A stretch of 64,000 bases of DNA from the NCBI RefSeq assembly GCF_003598715.1, contig NZ_QZFU01000055.1:248001-312000 (forward strand), in the 5' to 3' direction. This DNA comes from Nocardia panacis. Lineage in GTDB: Bacteria > Actinomycetota > Actinomycetes > Mycobacteriales > Mycobacteriaceae. Made by a program: the position numbers and the translations under genes. Shown here one piece after another: positions 15,443 to 24,152 of this stretch (positions are counted from its first letter, which is position 1; each line of letters begins with the position of its first letter). The notes below the pieces were generated by a model, which was given only the letters and a program-made list of their open reading frames with translations, ran no database searches and was not told the DNA's origin.

Positions 15443-17018
15443 TGTTCAGGACTCCGTTCTTCTCCGCCACCTTCGTATTGATCCGATGTTCTTCATAGCT
15501 TTCGGTGAACAGGGTGGTGCCCTGGAAATCGATGGTCACGAAGTACAGCCAGGTGCCGACCTCGGGATTCTCCATGGCCTTCAGCGCGTTCGGAGAGGGT
15601 GAGGAGATGGGGGTGGCGGGAAGTCCTAGCATCATGTAGGTATTCCACGCGGTTTTCTTGAAGCGGTCGTTGGGGTCGGTGGCGATCTCGATGCGGTCGA
15701 GGGTGTAGTTGACCGTGGAATCGAATTCCAGTTTCTGGTCGACTTTCAGCCGGTTCACGATGACGCGGGCGACCCTCGCCATATCTCGCGGCAGTGCCTC
15801 CCGCTCCACGAGCGACGCACCGATGAGCATCTGATAGGGCGTCAATCCGGTCCGCGCGCCCGCTTGCAGCAGTCCGCTGTTCTCGTAGCTGCGGGTGCTG
15901 GCGGCGATGATCTGTTTGAGGATCTGGACCGGTGTGCCGCTCGGATCGAAATCCCAGGTGCCTGCCGCGATCAAACCCTCGAGCTGCCTACTGCGGGTCG
16001 GCACCTCCTGCACGGACTGCGTCGCCCAGTTCGGCACGCCGAGGCTCGCGAGGTCGGTGCTCGCGCCCGCCGCGTCGAGTTGCTCGTAGGTGACGCATTT
16101 GCGGTCGGCGGCCGCGCCGAAGCAGCTGGCGTCGGCGATCTTGCGGAGGATGCCGTCCGAACGCGCCCCGGTCTTCACATCCTGCTGGTCGTGCAGTTGG
16201 CGCCCCTCGGAGACGATGACATTCCCGACCCGCGACTCCTTGTCCACCAGCGCCGTCACCGCCTTCGCGCCCTGACTGTGGCTCGGGATGGCGTAGTAGC
16301 CGGGTTGCAGCGCGCTCATATTCGAATTGCGCAGCGCCGCTTCGTAGAAGGCGCCGCTGCTGGCGACGACGCCCTTGGCGACCATGGATTCGGCGATCTG
16401 CGCCGCCGTATCGCCCGGCTGCACCTGGACCACCACGAGTGGACCGGTGGGGCCGGCGAAGTCGTCGGGCGAATTGAACCGCTTCATGAGTTTGAACGCG
16501 GCGAAAGCGGCCGCGCCCGCGAACAGCACCACGAATACGCCGCCGATGATCCACAGATTGCGCCGCCGCCGTTTGCGCTCGGCGGCCTTGCGCGAGGCGA
16601 TCCTGGACCGCTTGGCGCGCGGCTGGGTGCGTTTGCCGTCGCCCCGCGCGGACTCCCGGCGTCCGACGCGGCGCGGCGCGGGCCGCTCCGGCTCGGCGGG
16701 CTCGTATTCGTCCTCGACGTGATCGGCTTGCGCGTAACGGGATTCGCGCGCGTAGCCCGGCGGGGGCGGGTAGTCCTGATCATCGGTGTAGCGCGGGATG
16801 ACGGTGGTGTCGTCGTCGTAGCCGCCCCGATGTTCGGCATGCCGTCCACCGTGCGACGCCTGGTTGTCGCGTTCGTCGGGTTCCCACGCCTGATTCGCGG
16901 GCGGCTCGCCTTCCCATGCCTGGTCGTCCCGCTCCCAGGCGTCATCGTCGCGGCGGTAGCGCCGCTCGGCTTCGCGCTGTCGGAAACGTTCCTCGGCCCG
17001 CGCCCATCGATCCGTCAT
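15432..17018 (-). CDS. mltG: Endolytic murein transglycosylase MltG (YceG-like)
   Basis: A 528-residue membrane-anchored lytic transglycosylase that cuts nascent glycan strands and so sets their length. The N-terminal 160 residues are a charged, Asp/Glu/Arg-rich cytoplasmic tail. One transmembrane helix (NLWIIGGVFVVLFAGAAAFA) follows, then the LysM-like and YceG domain. The catalytic Glu lies in GASLVEREALPRDMARVA, and EFDSTVNYTLDR and NTYMMLGLPATPISSPS are characteristic. The start overlaps the ruvX stop as ATGA. The acidic tail is longer than in E. coli but usual for actinobacteria. Confidence 0.94.
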   Translation of the reverse strand: MTDRWARAEERFRQREAERRYRRDDDAWERDDQAWEGEPPANQAWEPDERDNQASHGGRHAEHRGGYDDDTTVIPRYTDDQDYPPPPGYARESRYAQADHVEDEYEPAEPERPAPRRVGRRESARGDGKRTQPRAKRSRIASRKAAERKRRRRNLWIIGGVFVVLFAGAAAFAAFKLMKRFNSPDDFAGPTGPLVVVQVQPGDTAAQIAESMVAKGVVASSGAFYEAALRNSNMSALQPGYYAIPSHSQGAKAVTALVDKESRVGNVIVSEGRQLHDQQDVKTGARSDGILRKIADASCFGAAADRKCVTYEQLDAAGASTDLASLGVPNWATQSVQEVPTRSRQLEGLIAAGTWDFDPSGTPVQILKQIIAASTRSYENSGLLQAGARTGLTPYQMLIGASLVEREALPRDMARVARVIVNRLKVDQKLEFDSTVNYTLDRIEIATDPNDRFKKTAWNTYMMLGLPATPISSPSPNALKAMENPEVGTWLYFVTIDFQGTTLFTESYEEHRINTKVAEKNGVLNSDR

Positions 17019-17560
17019 GCATCGTCCCCGGACACTGGACGCGCCTCTCCGATCGACCTCAACACCGCACTCCGTTCGTCCAACCATCCTTGCAGGATCG
17101 ATACGGCCGCCGCCTGATCGATCACCTGCCGCTGCCCACGCGCGCGAACTCCGCTGTCCCGCAATGCGCGTGCAGCAGTCACCGTAGTCAAACGTTCGTC
17201 GGAAAGTCGGATCGGCACCGGGGACACCGCTACCCGCAACTCATCGGCGAATGCCATGGCCAACCCGGCCGCGACACCCTTTTCCCCACGCAATGTCCGA
17301 GGCAGGCCGACGACAACCTCGACCGCCTCGTATTCCCGCACAATTTCGGCAATTCGGGCGATATCGGCGGGAATCCCGCCGTTTCGCCCGCGCTGCTTGA
17401 CCCGAGGCACCGTCTCCACGGGTGTGGCGAGGATGCCATCGGGATCGCTCGAAGCGACCCCGATGCGCACACTGCCCACATCGACACCGATTCGCCTGCC
17501 CCGGCCCGGATCGGTGTCGGGGTCGGGGCGGTCGGCCGGTGTACTCGCCGGGTCGCCCAT
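17015..17560 (-). CDS. ruvX: Putative pre-16S rRNA nuclease / Holliday junction resolvase RuvX (YqgF)
   Basis: A 181-residue RNase-H-fold nuclease. The catalytic acidic residues are in IGVDVGSVRIGVASSD (first Asp), in SDERLTTVTAARALR (Glu) and in IDQAAAVSILQGWLDE (Asp). YqgF proteins process the 5' end of 16S rRNA in E. coli, while Holliday-junction activity is reported for the mycobacterial protein. A 20-residue Asp/Pro-rich leader precedes the fold. The ATG at 17560 overlaps the alaS stop (TGATG), and the stop overlaps mltG. Confidence 0.94.
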   Translation of the reverse strand: MGDPASTPADRPDPDTDPGRGRRIGVDVGSVRIGVASSDPDGILATPVETVPRVKQRGRNGGIPADIARIAEIVREYEAVEVVVGLPRTLRGEKGVAAGLAMAFADELRVAVSPVPIRLSDERLTTVTAARALRDSGVRARGQRQVIDQAAAVSILQGWLDERSAVLRSIGEARPVSGDDA

Positions 17561-20226
17561 CACCCGGCCAGTTCGGCCACCCGTGCGCGGACCGCGGTCA
17601 GACCCGCCGCGATCCCGGACGGGTCCGCCCCCGCGCCCTGCGCCATCTCGGGTTTGCCGCCGCCGCGTCCGGCGATGCTCGGTCCGAAACTGGCGACGAG
17701 TTCGCCCGCCTTATACCCCAATTCCTGCGCGCCCTTGTTCACCGCGACGACGAACGGCACCTTGCCATCGGCATTGCCGAGCAGCACGACCACGGCGGGC
17801 TGGGAGCCGAAGCGGCCGCGAATATCGGTGGCCAGGGTTCGCAGGTCGCCCGCAGCGGCGCCTTCGGGCGCGGCGGCGGCCACCAGCAGCACCGCGCCGA
17901 CGCGTTCGGCCCGATCCACGAAGGATCCGGCCGAGGACAGCACCGCGGCGATCTTGGTGCGCTCCAGTTCCCGCTCGGCCACCTTGAGCCGCTCCACGAG
18001 TTGTTCGACCCGCGCGGGCACCTCTTCCGAGGGCACCTTCAGCGAGGCGGCCACACCGGCGAGCAGCGCCCGCTCCTTGGCGAGGAACCTGTAGGAGTCC
18101 AGGCCGACGAACGCCTCCACGCGCCGCTTACCCGATCCGATGGCCGATTCGCCGAGCAGGGTGATCGGCCCGATCTGCGCGGAATTGCGCACATGGGTGC
18201 CGCCGCACAGCTCCATCGAGAAGGGGCCGCCGATCTCCACCACCCGGACCTCGTCGCCGTAGTTCTCGCCGAACAGGGCCATAGCACCCATCTGCTTGGC
18301 CTTGTCCAGATCGGTGACGAAGGTGTTGACCGGGAAGTCCGCACCTACCGCGTCGTTGGAGACGGCCTCGATATCGGCCTTCTGCTGCTCGGTGAGCTGA
18401 CCCTGCCAGTTGAAGTCGAAACGCAGGTAGCCCGGCTTGTTCAACGAACCGGCCTGCACCGCATTGGGTCCGAGCACCTGACGCAGCGCGGCATGCACCA
18501 TATGCGTGCCCGAATGCCCCTGTGTGGCGCCGCGCCGCCACTGCGGATCCACCTGCGCCAGCACAACATCGCCCTCGGTGATCTGGCCCTGCTCCACGGT
18601 GGCCCGGTGCACCCAGAGCTTCTTGGCGATCTTCTGCACGTCGTTGACGCGCAGTCTGAGCCCCGCGGCGGTGAGGGTGCCGCGATCGGCGATTTGGCCG
18701 CCCGATTCGGCGTAGAGGGGGCTGCGGTCGAGGATCACCTCGACGTCCTGACCGGTGAGCGCGGTGGGCACCCGCACACCGTCGGCGATCAGGGCCAGCA
18801 CATGCGCCTCGGAAGTGAGTTCGTCGAATCCGGTGAACTCCGTCTCGCCGCGGTCGACCCACTCCTTGTAGATCGACAGGTCGGCGTGGCCGTGCTTGCG
18901 GGCCTGCGCATCCTCCTTGGCGGTTTTGCGCTGCTCGGCCATGAGCGCGCGGAAACCGGCCTCGTCCACGGAAAGTCCGGCCTCGGCGGCCATTTCGAGG
19001 GTGAGTTCGAGGGGGAAGCCGTAGGTGTCGTGCAGTTTGAAGGCGTCCGAACCGGCGATGGTCTTGCCGCCCTTGATCTGCACCTCCTCGACCGTCTCGG
19101 CGAACAGGCGCGAACCCGTGTTCAGGGTCTTGAGGAAGGTGGCCTCCTCGGCGACCGCGACGCTCTCGATGCGGGCGAAATCGGTGCCCAGCTCCGAATA
19201 CGACGGCGACATGAGCTCGCTGACGACCTTCATGAACTCGCCGAGGACCGGGCGGTTCGCGCCGAGCAGCCGGGCCGAGCGCACGATGCGACGCAGCAGG
19301 CGGCGCAGCACATAGCCGCGACCGTCATTGCCGGGATTGACGCCGTCGGCGATGAGCATGGCCGAGGAGCGGGCATGATCGGCGATGACGCGGAAGCGGC
19401 GGTCGTCCTCGTGCTCGATACCGTAGGAGCGGCCGGTCAGTTCCTCGGCCTTGTCGATGATCGGGCGCAGCAGGTCGGTCTCGTAGACATTGTCGACGCC
19501 CTGCAGCAGTAGCGCGATACGCTCGACGCCCATACCGGTGTCGATATTCTTCTTCGGCAGCGAACCGACCGGCGGGAAGCCCAGTTTGGGGCTTTTCTCA
19601 CCGCGCACGTCCTGCATGAAGACGAGGTTCCAGATCTCGAGGTAGCGGTCCTCATCGGCGACCGGGCCGCCGTCCCTGCCGTATTCGGGACCGCGGTCGT
19701 AGTAGATCTCCGAGCAGGGACCGCCGGGACCGGGCACACCCATATCCCAGTAGTTGTCCTTGCCGTCGCGGAATTGGATGCGCTCCTTGGGGATTCCCGC
19801 GACCCGATGCCAGATCTCGGCGGCCTCGGGATCGGATTCGTAGGCGGTGACCCAGATGCGCTCCGGATCGAGTCCGTAGCCGCCCTCCTGCTGCGACTTG
19901 CTGATCAACTCCCAGGCGAGGGTGATCGCCCCCTCCTTGAAGTAGTCACCGAAGGAGAAGTTGCCCGCCATCTGGAAGAAGGTGTTGTGTCGCGTGGTGA
20001 TGCCGACCTCGTCGATATCGCCGGTCCGGACGCACTTCTGCACACTCGTGGCGCGTGCGTAGGGCGCCGCCTCCTGGCCCAAGAAGTACGGCTTGAACTG
20101 AACCATGCCCGCATTGACGAAAAGCAGGGTCGGGTCGGCCAGGATCAGCGAGGCGCTGGGCACCTCGGTGTGACCGGCACGGACGAAATGGTCCAGGAAA
20201 CGCCGTCGGATCTCGTGGGTCTGCAC
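17560..20226 (-). CDS. alaS: Alanyl-tRNA synthetase
   Basis: An 888-residue class II synthetase of normal length. The N-terminal aminoacylation domain starts MQTHEIRRRFLDHFVRAGH and includes the class II motif region NAGMVQFKPYFLG. The editing domain shows zinc-site sequences GHSGTHMVHAALRQ and ELCGGTHVRN. The C-Ala domain ends with GRGGGKPEMAQGAG. It probably heads the operon alaS-ruvX-mltG-aroE. The upstream gap to rarA is 55 bp, and no T-box or other leader is visible in it. Confidence 0.98.
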   Translation of the reverse strand: MQTHEIRRRFLDHFVRAGHTEVPSASLILADPTLLFVNAGMVQFKPYFLGQEAAPYARATSVQKCVRTGDIDEVGITTRHNTFFQMAGNFSFGDYFKEGAITLAWELISKSQQEGGYGLDPERIWVTAYESDPEAAEIWHRVAGIPKERIQFRDGKDNYWDMGVPGPGGPCSEIYYDRGPEYGRDGGPVADEDRYLEIWNLVFMQDVRGEKSPKLGFPPVGSLPKKNIDTGMGVERIALLLQGVDNVYETDLLRPIIDKAEELTGRSYGIEHEDDRRFRVIADHARSSAMLIADGVNPGNDGRGYVLRRLLRRIVRSARLLGANRPVLGEFMKVVSELMSPSYSELGTDFARIESVAVAEEATFLKTLNTGSRLFAETVEEVQIKGGKTIAGSDAFKLHDTYGFPLELTLEMAAEAGLSVDEAGFRALMAEQRKTAKEDAQARKHGHADLSIYKEWVDRGETEFTGFDELTSEAHVLALIADGVRVPTALTGQDVEVILDRSPLYAESGGQIADRGTLTAAGLRLRVNDVQKIAKKLWVHRATVEQGQITEGDVVLAQVDPQWRRGATQGHSGTHMVHAALRQVLGPNAVQAGSLNKPGYLRFDFNWQGQLTEQQKADIEAVSNDAVGADFPVNTFVTDLDKAKQMGAMALFGENYGDEVRVVEIGGPFSMELCGGTHVRNSAQIGPITLLGESAIGSGKRRVEAFVGLDSYRFLAKERALLAGVAASLKVPSEEVPARVEQLVERLKVAERELERTKIAAVLSSAGSFVDRAERVGAVLLVAAAAPEGAAAGDLRTLATDIRGRFGSQPAVVVLLGNADGKVPFVVAVNKGAQELGYKAGELVASFGPSIAGRGGGKPEMAQGAGADPSGIAAGLTAVRARVAELAG

Positions 20227-20281
20227 AACTGTCCAGCCTACCGGTGCCGCACAGCGGATTTTCTCCGCCCTGCCGTGTTCC

Positions 20282-21628
20282 TCAACTGCCGCGTACTATG
20301 CGGCGCAGCTTGGTGACGCGGGGGCCGACCTCGCGTTCGTAGCCGTGATCGGTGGGGTGGTAGTAGTCCGCGCCGACCAGTTCGTCCGGCGGATACTGCT
20401 GGGTCAATACACCATCCGGATGGTTGTGCGGGTATTTGTAGCCTTGGGCGTTGCCAAGGCGGGCCGCGCCCGCATAGTGGCCGTCGCGCAGGTGTGGCGG
20501 CACCGCGCCCGCCTTGCCGCCACCGATGTCGGAGAGCGCCGTGCCGATCGCCGCGGCGACCGCGCCGGATTTGGGGGCGGTGGCGAGGTGAATGGTGGCG
20601 TGCGCCAGCGCGAGTTGCGCCTCGGGCAGACCCACCAGTTGCACCACCTGCGCCGCGGCGACCGCGGTCTGCAATGCCGTCGGGTCGGCCATGCCGACAT
20701 CCTCGCTGGCCTGGATCATCAGGCGGCGCGCGATGAACCGGGGATCCTCGCCCGCGCTGATCATCCTGGCCAGGTAGTGCAGGGCCGCGTCCACATCGGA
20801 GCCGCGAAGCGATTTGATGAAGGCGCTGATCACGTCGTAGTGCTGATCGCCGGAGCGGTCGTAGCGGACGGCGGCCCGGTCCACGCTCGCCTCGACCAGG
20901 GCCACGTCGACGATGCCGTCGAGGGAGGATTCGACCGAGGCTTCCAGCGCGGTCAGCGCCCGTCGCGCGTCACCGCCCGCGATGCGCACCACATGGTCCA
21001 GGGCCGCGTCCGTCACCTCGTAGGCGCCGTCGAAGCCGCGCCGATCGGTCAGCGCTCTGGTCAGCACCTCCCGCACATCCGCATCCGTCAGCGAACGCAG
21101 TTGCAGCACAAGTGATCTCGACAGCAGCGGGGATACCACCGAGAAGGACGGATTCTCCGTGGTCGCCCCGACCAGCAGCACCACCCGATTCTCCACCGCG
21201 GCCAGCAGCGCGTCCTGCTGCGTCTTGGAGAACCGATGCACCTCATCGATGAACAGCACCGTCTGCTCACCCGAGGTCAGCCGCCGCCGCGCCACATCGA
21301 TGACGGCCCGCACCTCCTTCACCCCCGCCGACAGCGCCGACAACGCCTCGAACCGCCGCCCCGTCGCCTGCGAGATCAACGAGGCCAACGTGGTCTTCCC
21401 CGTCCCCGGCGGCCCGAACAACAGCACCGAAGCCGCCCCCGACCCCTCGATCAGCCGCCGCAACGGCGACCCGACCCCCAAAAGATGCCCCTGCCCCACG
21501 ACCTCGTCGAGCGACGCGGGCCGCATCCGCACCGCCAACGGCACGAACGCCCCGGCCCCTCGAAACTCCACCGCCGCCCGCTCCCCCGCAGCCTCCCGCC
21601 CGGCCACCTCGAACAACCCATCGCTCAT
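20282..21628 (-). CDS. rarA: Replication-associated recombination protein A (MgsA/RarA AAA+ ATPase)
   Basis: A 448-residue AAA+ ATPase acting at stalled forks, related to clamp loaders and WRNIP1. Walker A is FGPPGTGKTTLASLIS, Walker B is TVLFIDEVHRFSKTQQDALL and sensor 1 lies in LVGATTENPSFSVVSPLLSR. The C-terminal tetramerisation region includes DPRFIARRLMIQASEDVG and YKYPHNHPDG. The start MSDGLFEV at 21628 is preferred; the frame extends upstream without support. RarA normally works with SSB and DNA polymerase III. Confidence 0.96.
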   Translation of the reverse strand: MSDGLFEVAGREAAGERAAVEFRGAGAFVPLAVRMRPASLDEVVGQGHLLGVGSPLRRLIEGSGAASVLLFGPPGTGKTTLASLISQATGRRFEALSALSAGVKEVRAVIDVARRRLTSGEQTVLFIDEVHRFSKTQQDALLAAVENRVVLLVGATTENPSFSVVSPLLSRSLVLQLRSLTDADVREVLTRALTDRRGFDGAYEVTDAALDHVVRIAGGDARRALTALEASVESSLDGIVDVALVEASVDRAAVRYDRSGDQHYDVISAFIKSLRGSDVDAALHYLARMISAGEDPRFIARRLMIQASEDVGMADPTALQTAVAAAQVVQLVGLPEAQLALAHATIHLATAPKSGAVAAAIGTALSDIGGGKAGAVPPHLRDGHYAGAARLGNAQGYKYPHNHPDGVLTQQYPPDELVGADYYHPTDHGYEREVGPRVTKLRRIVRGS

Positions 21629-21739
21629 TCCCCGACCGTATCTTTTGACCCCGACACCCCCACCACCGCGCGTCCTCTCGATCGAATGCGTCGCGACGAC
21701 CACGTGACCCGTCGGGAAGCCGGGCCGTTGGGAGCAGGA

Positions 21740-22909
21740 CTACTCCGACCAGCGTTCTTCCAGCATGGCCGACACGTCCTCGGCGAAATCGCCGATGATG
21801 TCGTCGCCGGTGCAGCGGGCGTCCTCGGCGAGGGCGGCCCACCGGTTGATGAGGGCGTCGGAGCGGGGAACGGACAGGCCGTGCTCGCGGGCGGCGGCGA
21901 TACGGGTGTGGTCGGCAGGCAAGAACCAGTAGGTGGTGAGCCAGACCCAGATGAGGCGGGCCTCCAGGATGCGCTCGGCCAGGACCTCGTCATCGGCCAG
22001 GGCGGGCCAGACGCCGACGACTTCGGAACGCCATGCCTCCACCATTTGGTGGGCGCGCTCTCTGGACAGTTCGAAATCGCACAGGCAGCCGGGGAAGGAG
22101 ACCAGGGCGTAGGCGATATCCAGTGTGGCGTCGCGGAATCCGCCCCACTCGTAGTCGAGGAAGCGGGCGCCCTCATCGTTGAGGAGCACATTGTCGGGGC
22201 ACAGATCCGACGGGCTGAAGGCACGCAACCGGCCCGCCGAGAACAACCTGTTGCCGCGCACGATGCGTTCGGCGATCTCACCGGGCACCTCGATGCCCAG
22301 TTCGCGGCGCAGCAGATGCGGCACCTCGGCGATGGCCGACTCCGCCTGCTGGGCGATACCGTCCACCCGGTGCACCACATCGACGCGGCGCAGCAGTGCG
22401 ACGAAATCCGCCTCGCGCCCGACGGTGGCGGCGTGCATCCGACCCAGACCCTGCGCGAACGCCATGAGCGCATTGCGCACGGCGGGTGCGGACCCGGAGC
22501 GCAGCACGGCGGAGAGCTTGGTGTTCTCGCCGAGATCGCTGAGCACCAGCAGCCGATCCGGCAGGCTGTGCGCGATGAGATAGGCGCCGGGACGCTGCTC
22601 ACGACTGAGCGCGGTGGTGAACTGATAGGACACGGCCTCGCGCAGGAACGCGGAATCGATGCTGACGACGCCGGGCGCCAGACCACCGGTGCGGCGGTCG
22701 GCGGCGGAGCCGCGAACCTGCTTGAGGATCAGGGTGCGCGGTAGCGAGAAAGCGTTCTCCGCGACGCGGACACGCAGGACAGTTGTCCTACCACTTCCGC
22801 TGAGTTCGGTCGGATCGCTCAGCTTTACCGGAGCACCCATTCGCTTTGTGAGCAACTGTTGCGCTGCGGACACGACTTCGGTGGCGCGTTCGGCCAATAG
22901 TGCGGTCAT
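21740..22909 (-). CDS. APH/choline-kinase-fold phosphotransferase-like protein
   Basis: A 389-residue protein of the protein-kinase-like aminoglycoside phosphotransferase fold. The catalytic loop reads SPSDLCPDNVLLND: catalytic-base Asp and metal-ligand Asn are kept, but the usual histidine of HxDxxxxN is replaced by proline. The metal-binding motif LDYEWGGFRDATLDIAY follows. The nucleotide lysine is probably in TLILKQVRG near the N-terminus. It sits between rarA and the divergent Rv2560-like gene, a position with no such gene in my memory of M. tuberculosis. Antibiotic resistance should not be assumed; sugar, choline or other small-alcohol kinases share the fold. Confidence 0.75.
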   Translation of the reverse strand: MTALLAERATEVVSAAQQLLTKRMGAPVKLSDPTELSGSGRTTVLRVRVAENAFSLPRTLILKQVRGSAADRRTGGLAPGVVSIDSAFLREAVSYQFTTALSREQRPGAYLIAHSLPDRLLVLSDLGENTKLSAVLRSGSAPAVRNALMAFAQGLGRMHAATVGREADFVALLRRVDVVHRVDGIAQQAESAIAEVPHLLRRELGIEVPGEIAERIVRGNRLFSAGRLRAFSPSDLCPDNVLLNDEGARFLDYEWGGFRDATLDIAYALVSFPGCLCDFELSRERAHQMVEAWRSEVVGVWPALADDEVLAERILEARLIWVWLTTYWFLPADHTRIAAAREHGLSVPRSDALINRWAALAEDARCTGDDIIGDFAEDVSAMLEERWSE

Positions 22910-23161
22910 CGCCCTTCAAGCTACTCGCTCCGGGTCACTTCTAGCGAGCGGTTGCACAACCTTTCCGCGTCGCTCGGCGTGTCTGGGGTCCCGTTGCGGA
23001 TCGCCCGCTGATTCGCTTGACACCATGGTCGCTCGTACAGTTGTGTCAGCGTGAACGACCGTGCGCCACACAGGAAATGAGCCGATCGAGAATTCGGCGC
23101 CGAAAGCTCCAGGACCGAACAGAATTCCGGCACGAACCGGCCGCGTCGAAAGGTTTTGGCA

Positions 23162-24058
23162 ATGACCGAACCGTCCGCCTCCCCACCGCGCGAACCGGGT
23201 GGTGACGCGCCCGGCGGCGCATCGAGCGCACCCGGCTACCAGGCGGGCGCACCGGCGACGCCGATGCCCGAACAAGGTCACCAAGGAGTTGCGGCGCAGC
23301 CGGGCTACCCGCAGTACGGAGCCGCACAGCCGCCGATGTCCGCGCCTGCCGGCCCCTCCTACGGCCCGACCGGCACGATTCCGCCCGCCGAACCGATACC
23401 GCCGCAGCCGGTCCCACCCCTCGGGTATCCGTGGGGCGGACCCACCACCCTCGACGTCGGCAATGCCCTGGGCTACGGCTGGGAGAAGTTCCGCGCCAAT
23501 CCCGCGCCCTGGGTCGGGACCACCGCGCTCGGATTCGTCATCTACCTGCTGTATGTACTCGTCGTCCAGATCACCGATGTGCATTCGATGCTGCCGCTGC
23601 TGCTGATCTTCCTGGCCGTGACGGTGGCCATCTGGCTGCTACAGGCGGTGATGGTGCGCGGCGCGCTCTACGAGACCGACGGCGCGCAACCGGCTTTCGG
23701 CGGATTCTTCCGATTCGTCAACGCGGGCAACGTACTGCTGACCGCGCTGCTGGCCATGATCGCCACCGCGATCGGCATCGGATTCTTCGTCCTGCCCGGC
23801 CTGATCCTCGGCTTCCTGTTCATGTTCTCGCTGCACTTCGTCATCGACCAGGAGCAGGGGCCGTTCGCGGCGCTCAAATCCAGTGCGGTGCTTGTCCTCA
23901 ACAATCTCGGGCAGACACTGCTGCTGGCCATCGCGGTGGTGGTGATCACCTTCGTCGGCACACTGTTCTGCGGGCTCGGCCTGCTCATCGCCGGACCGAT
24001 GTGCGTCATCGCGGTCACCTACGCCTACCGCGTACTCTCCGGCGGCGGGGTGGCGTGA
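23162..24058 (+). CDS. Pro/Gly-rich N-terminal tail plus multi-pass membrane protein (Rv2560-like)
   Basis: A 298-residue protein. Residues 1 to about 95 are a Pro/Ala/Gly-rich, hydrophilic, probably disordered tail with PGYPQYGA-type motifs. Residues 105-295 contain about five transmembrane helices (GTTALGFVIYLLYVLVVQI; MLPLLLIFLAVTVAIWLLQA; LLTALLAMIATAIGIGFFV; LILGFLFMFSLHFVI; LLLAIAVVVITFVGTLFCG). The architecture matches the proline/glycine-rich membrane protein Rv2560, which lies at the equivalent place in M. tuberculosis. The start is the ATG at 23162. It is divergent from the phosphotransferase gene (252-bp gap). Function unknown. Confidence 0.8.
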   Translation: MTEPSASPPREPGGDAPGGASSAPGYQAGAPATPMPEQGHQGVAAQPGYPQYGAAQPPMSAPAGPSYGPTGTIPPAEPIPPQPVPPLGYPWGGPTTLDVGNALGYGWEKFRANPAPWVGTTALGFVIYLLYVLVVQITDVHSMLPLLLIFLAVTVAIWLLQAVMVRGALYETDGAQPAFGGFFRFVNAGNVLLTALLAMIATAIGIGFFVLPGLILGFLFMFSLHFVIDQEQGPFAALKSSAVLVLNNLGQTLLLAIAVVVITFVGTLFCGLGLLIAGPMCVIAVTYAYRVLSGGGVA

Positions 24059-24100
24059 GAGTCACCACCGCATAGGATAATTCGACGCCGGAATAGCGAA

Positions 24101-24138
24101 AGTCCGTGCCTGCCGAACACATTCGGCAGGCACGGACT
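24101..24138. terminator. Strong bidirectional terminator hairpin
   Basis: Perfect 17-bp stem AGTCCGTGCCTGCCGAA (24101-24117) / TTCGGCAGGCACGGACT (24122-24138) with a 4-nt loop. It lies between the stops of the convergent membrane-protein gene and aspS. Confidence 0.85.
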
Positions 24139-24152
24139 CCCGGTATCGGAAA

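Noticed and set aside
17422..19512. Open frame of about 696 codons opposite alaS
   Set aside because: It is antisense to a complete alanyl-tRNA synthetase, with composition typical of a shadow frame.
21740..22909. Aminoglycoside resistance gene
   Set aside because: Only the general phosphotransferase fold is supported and the catalytic loop is atypical.
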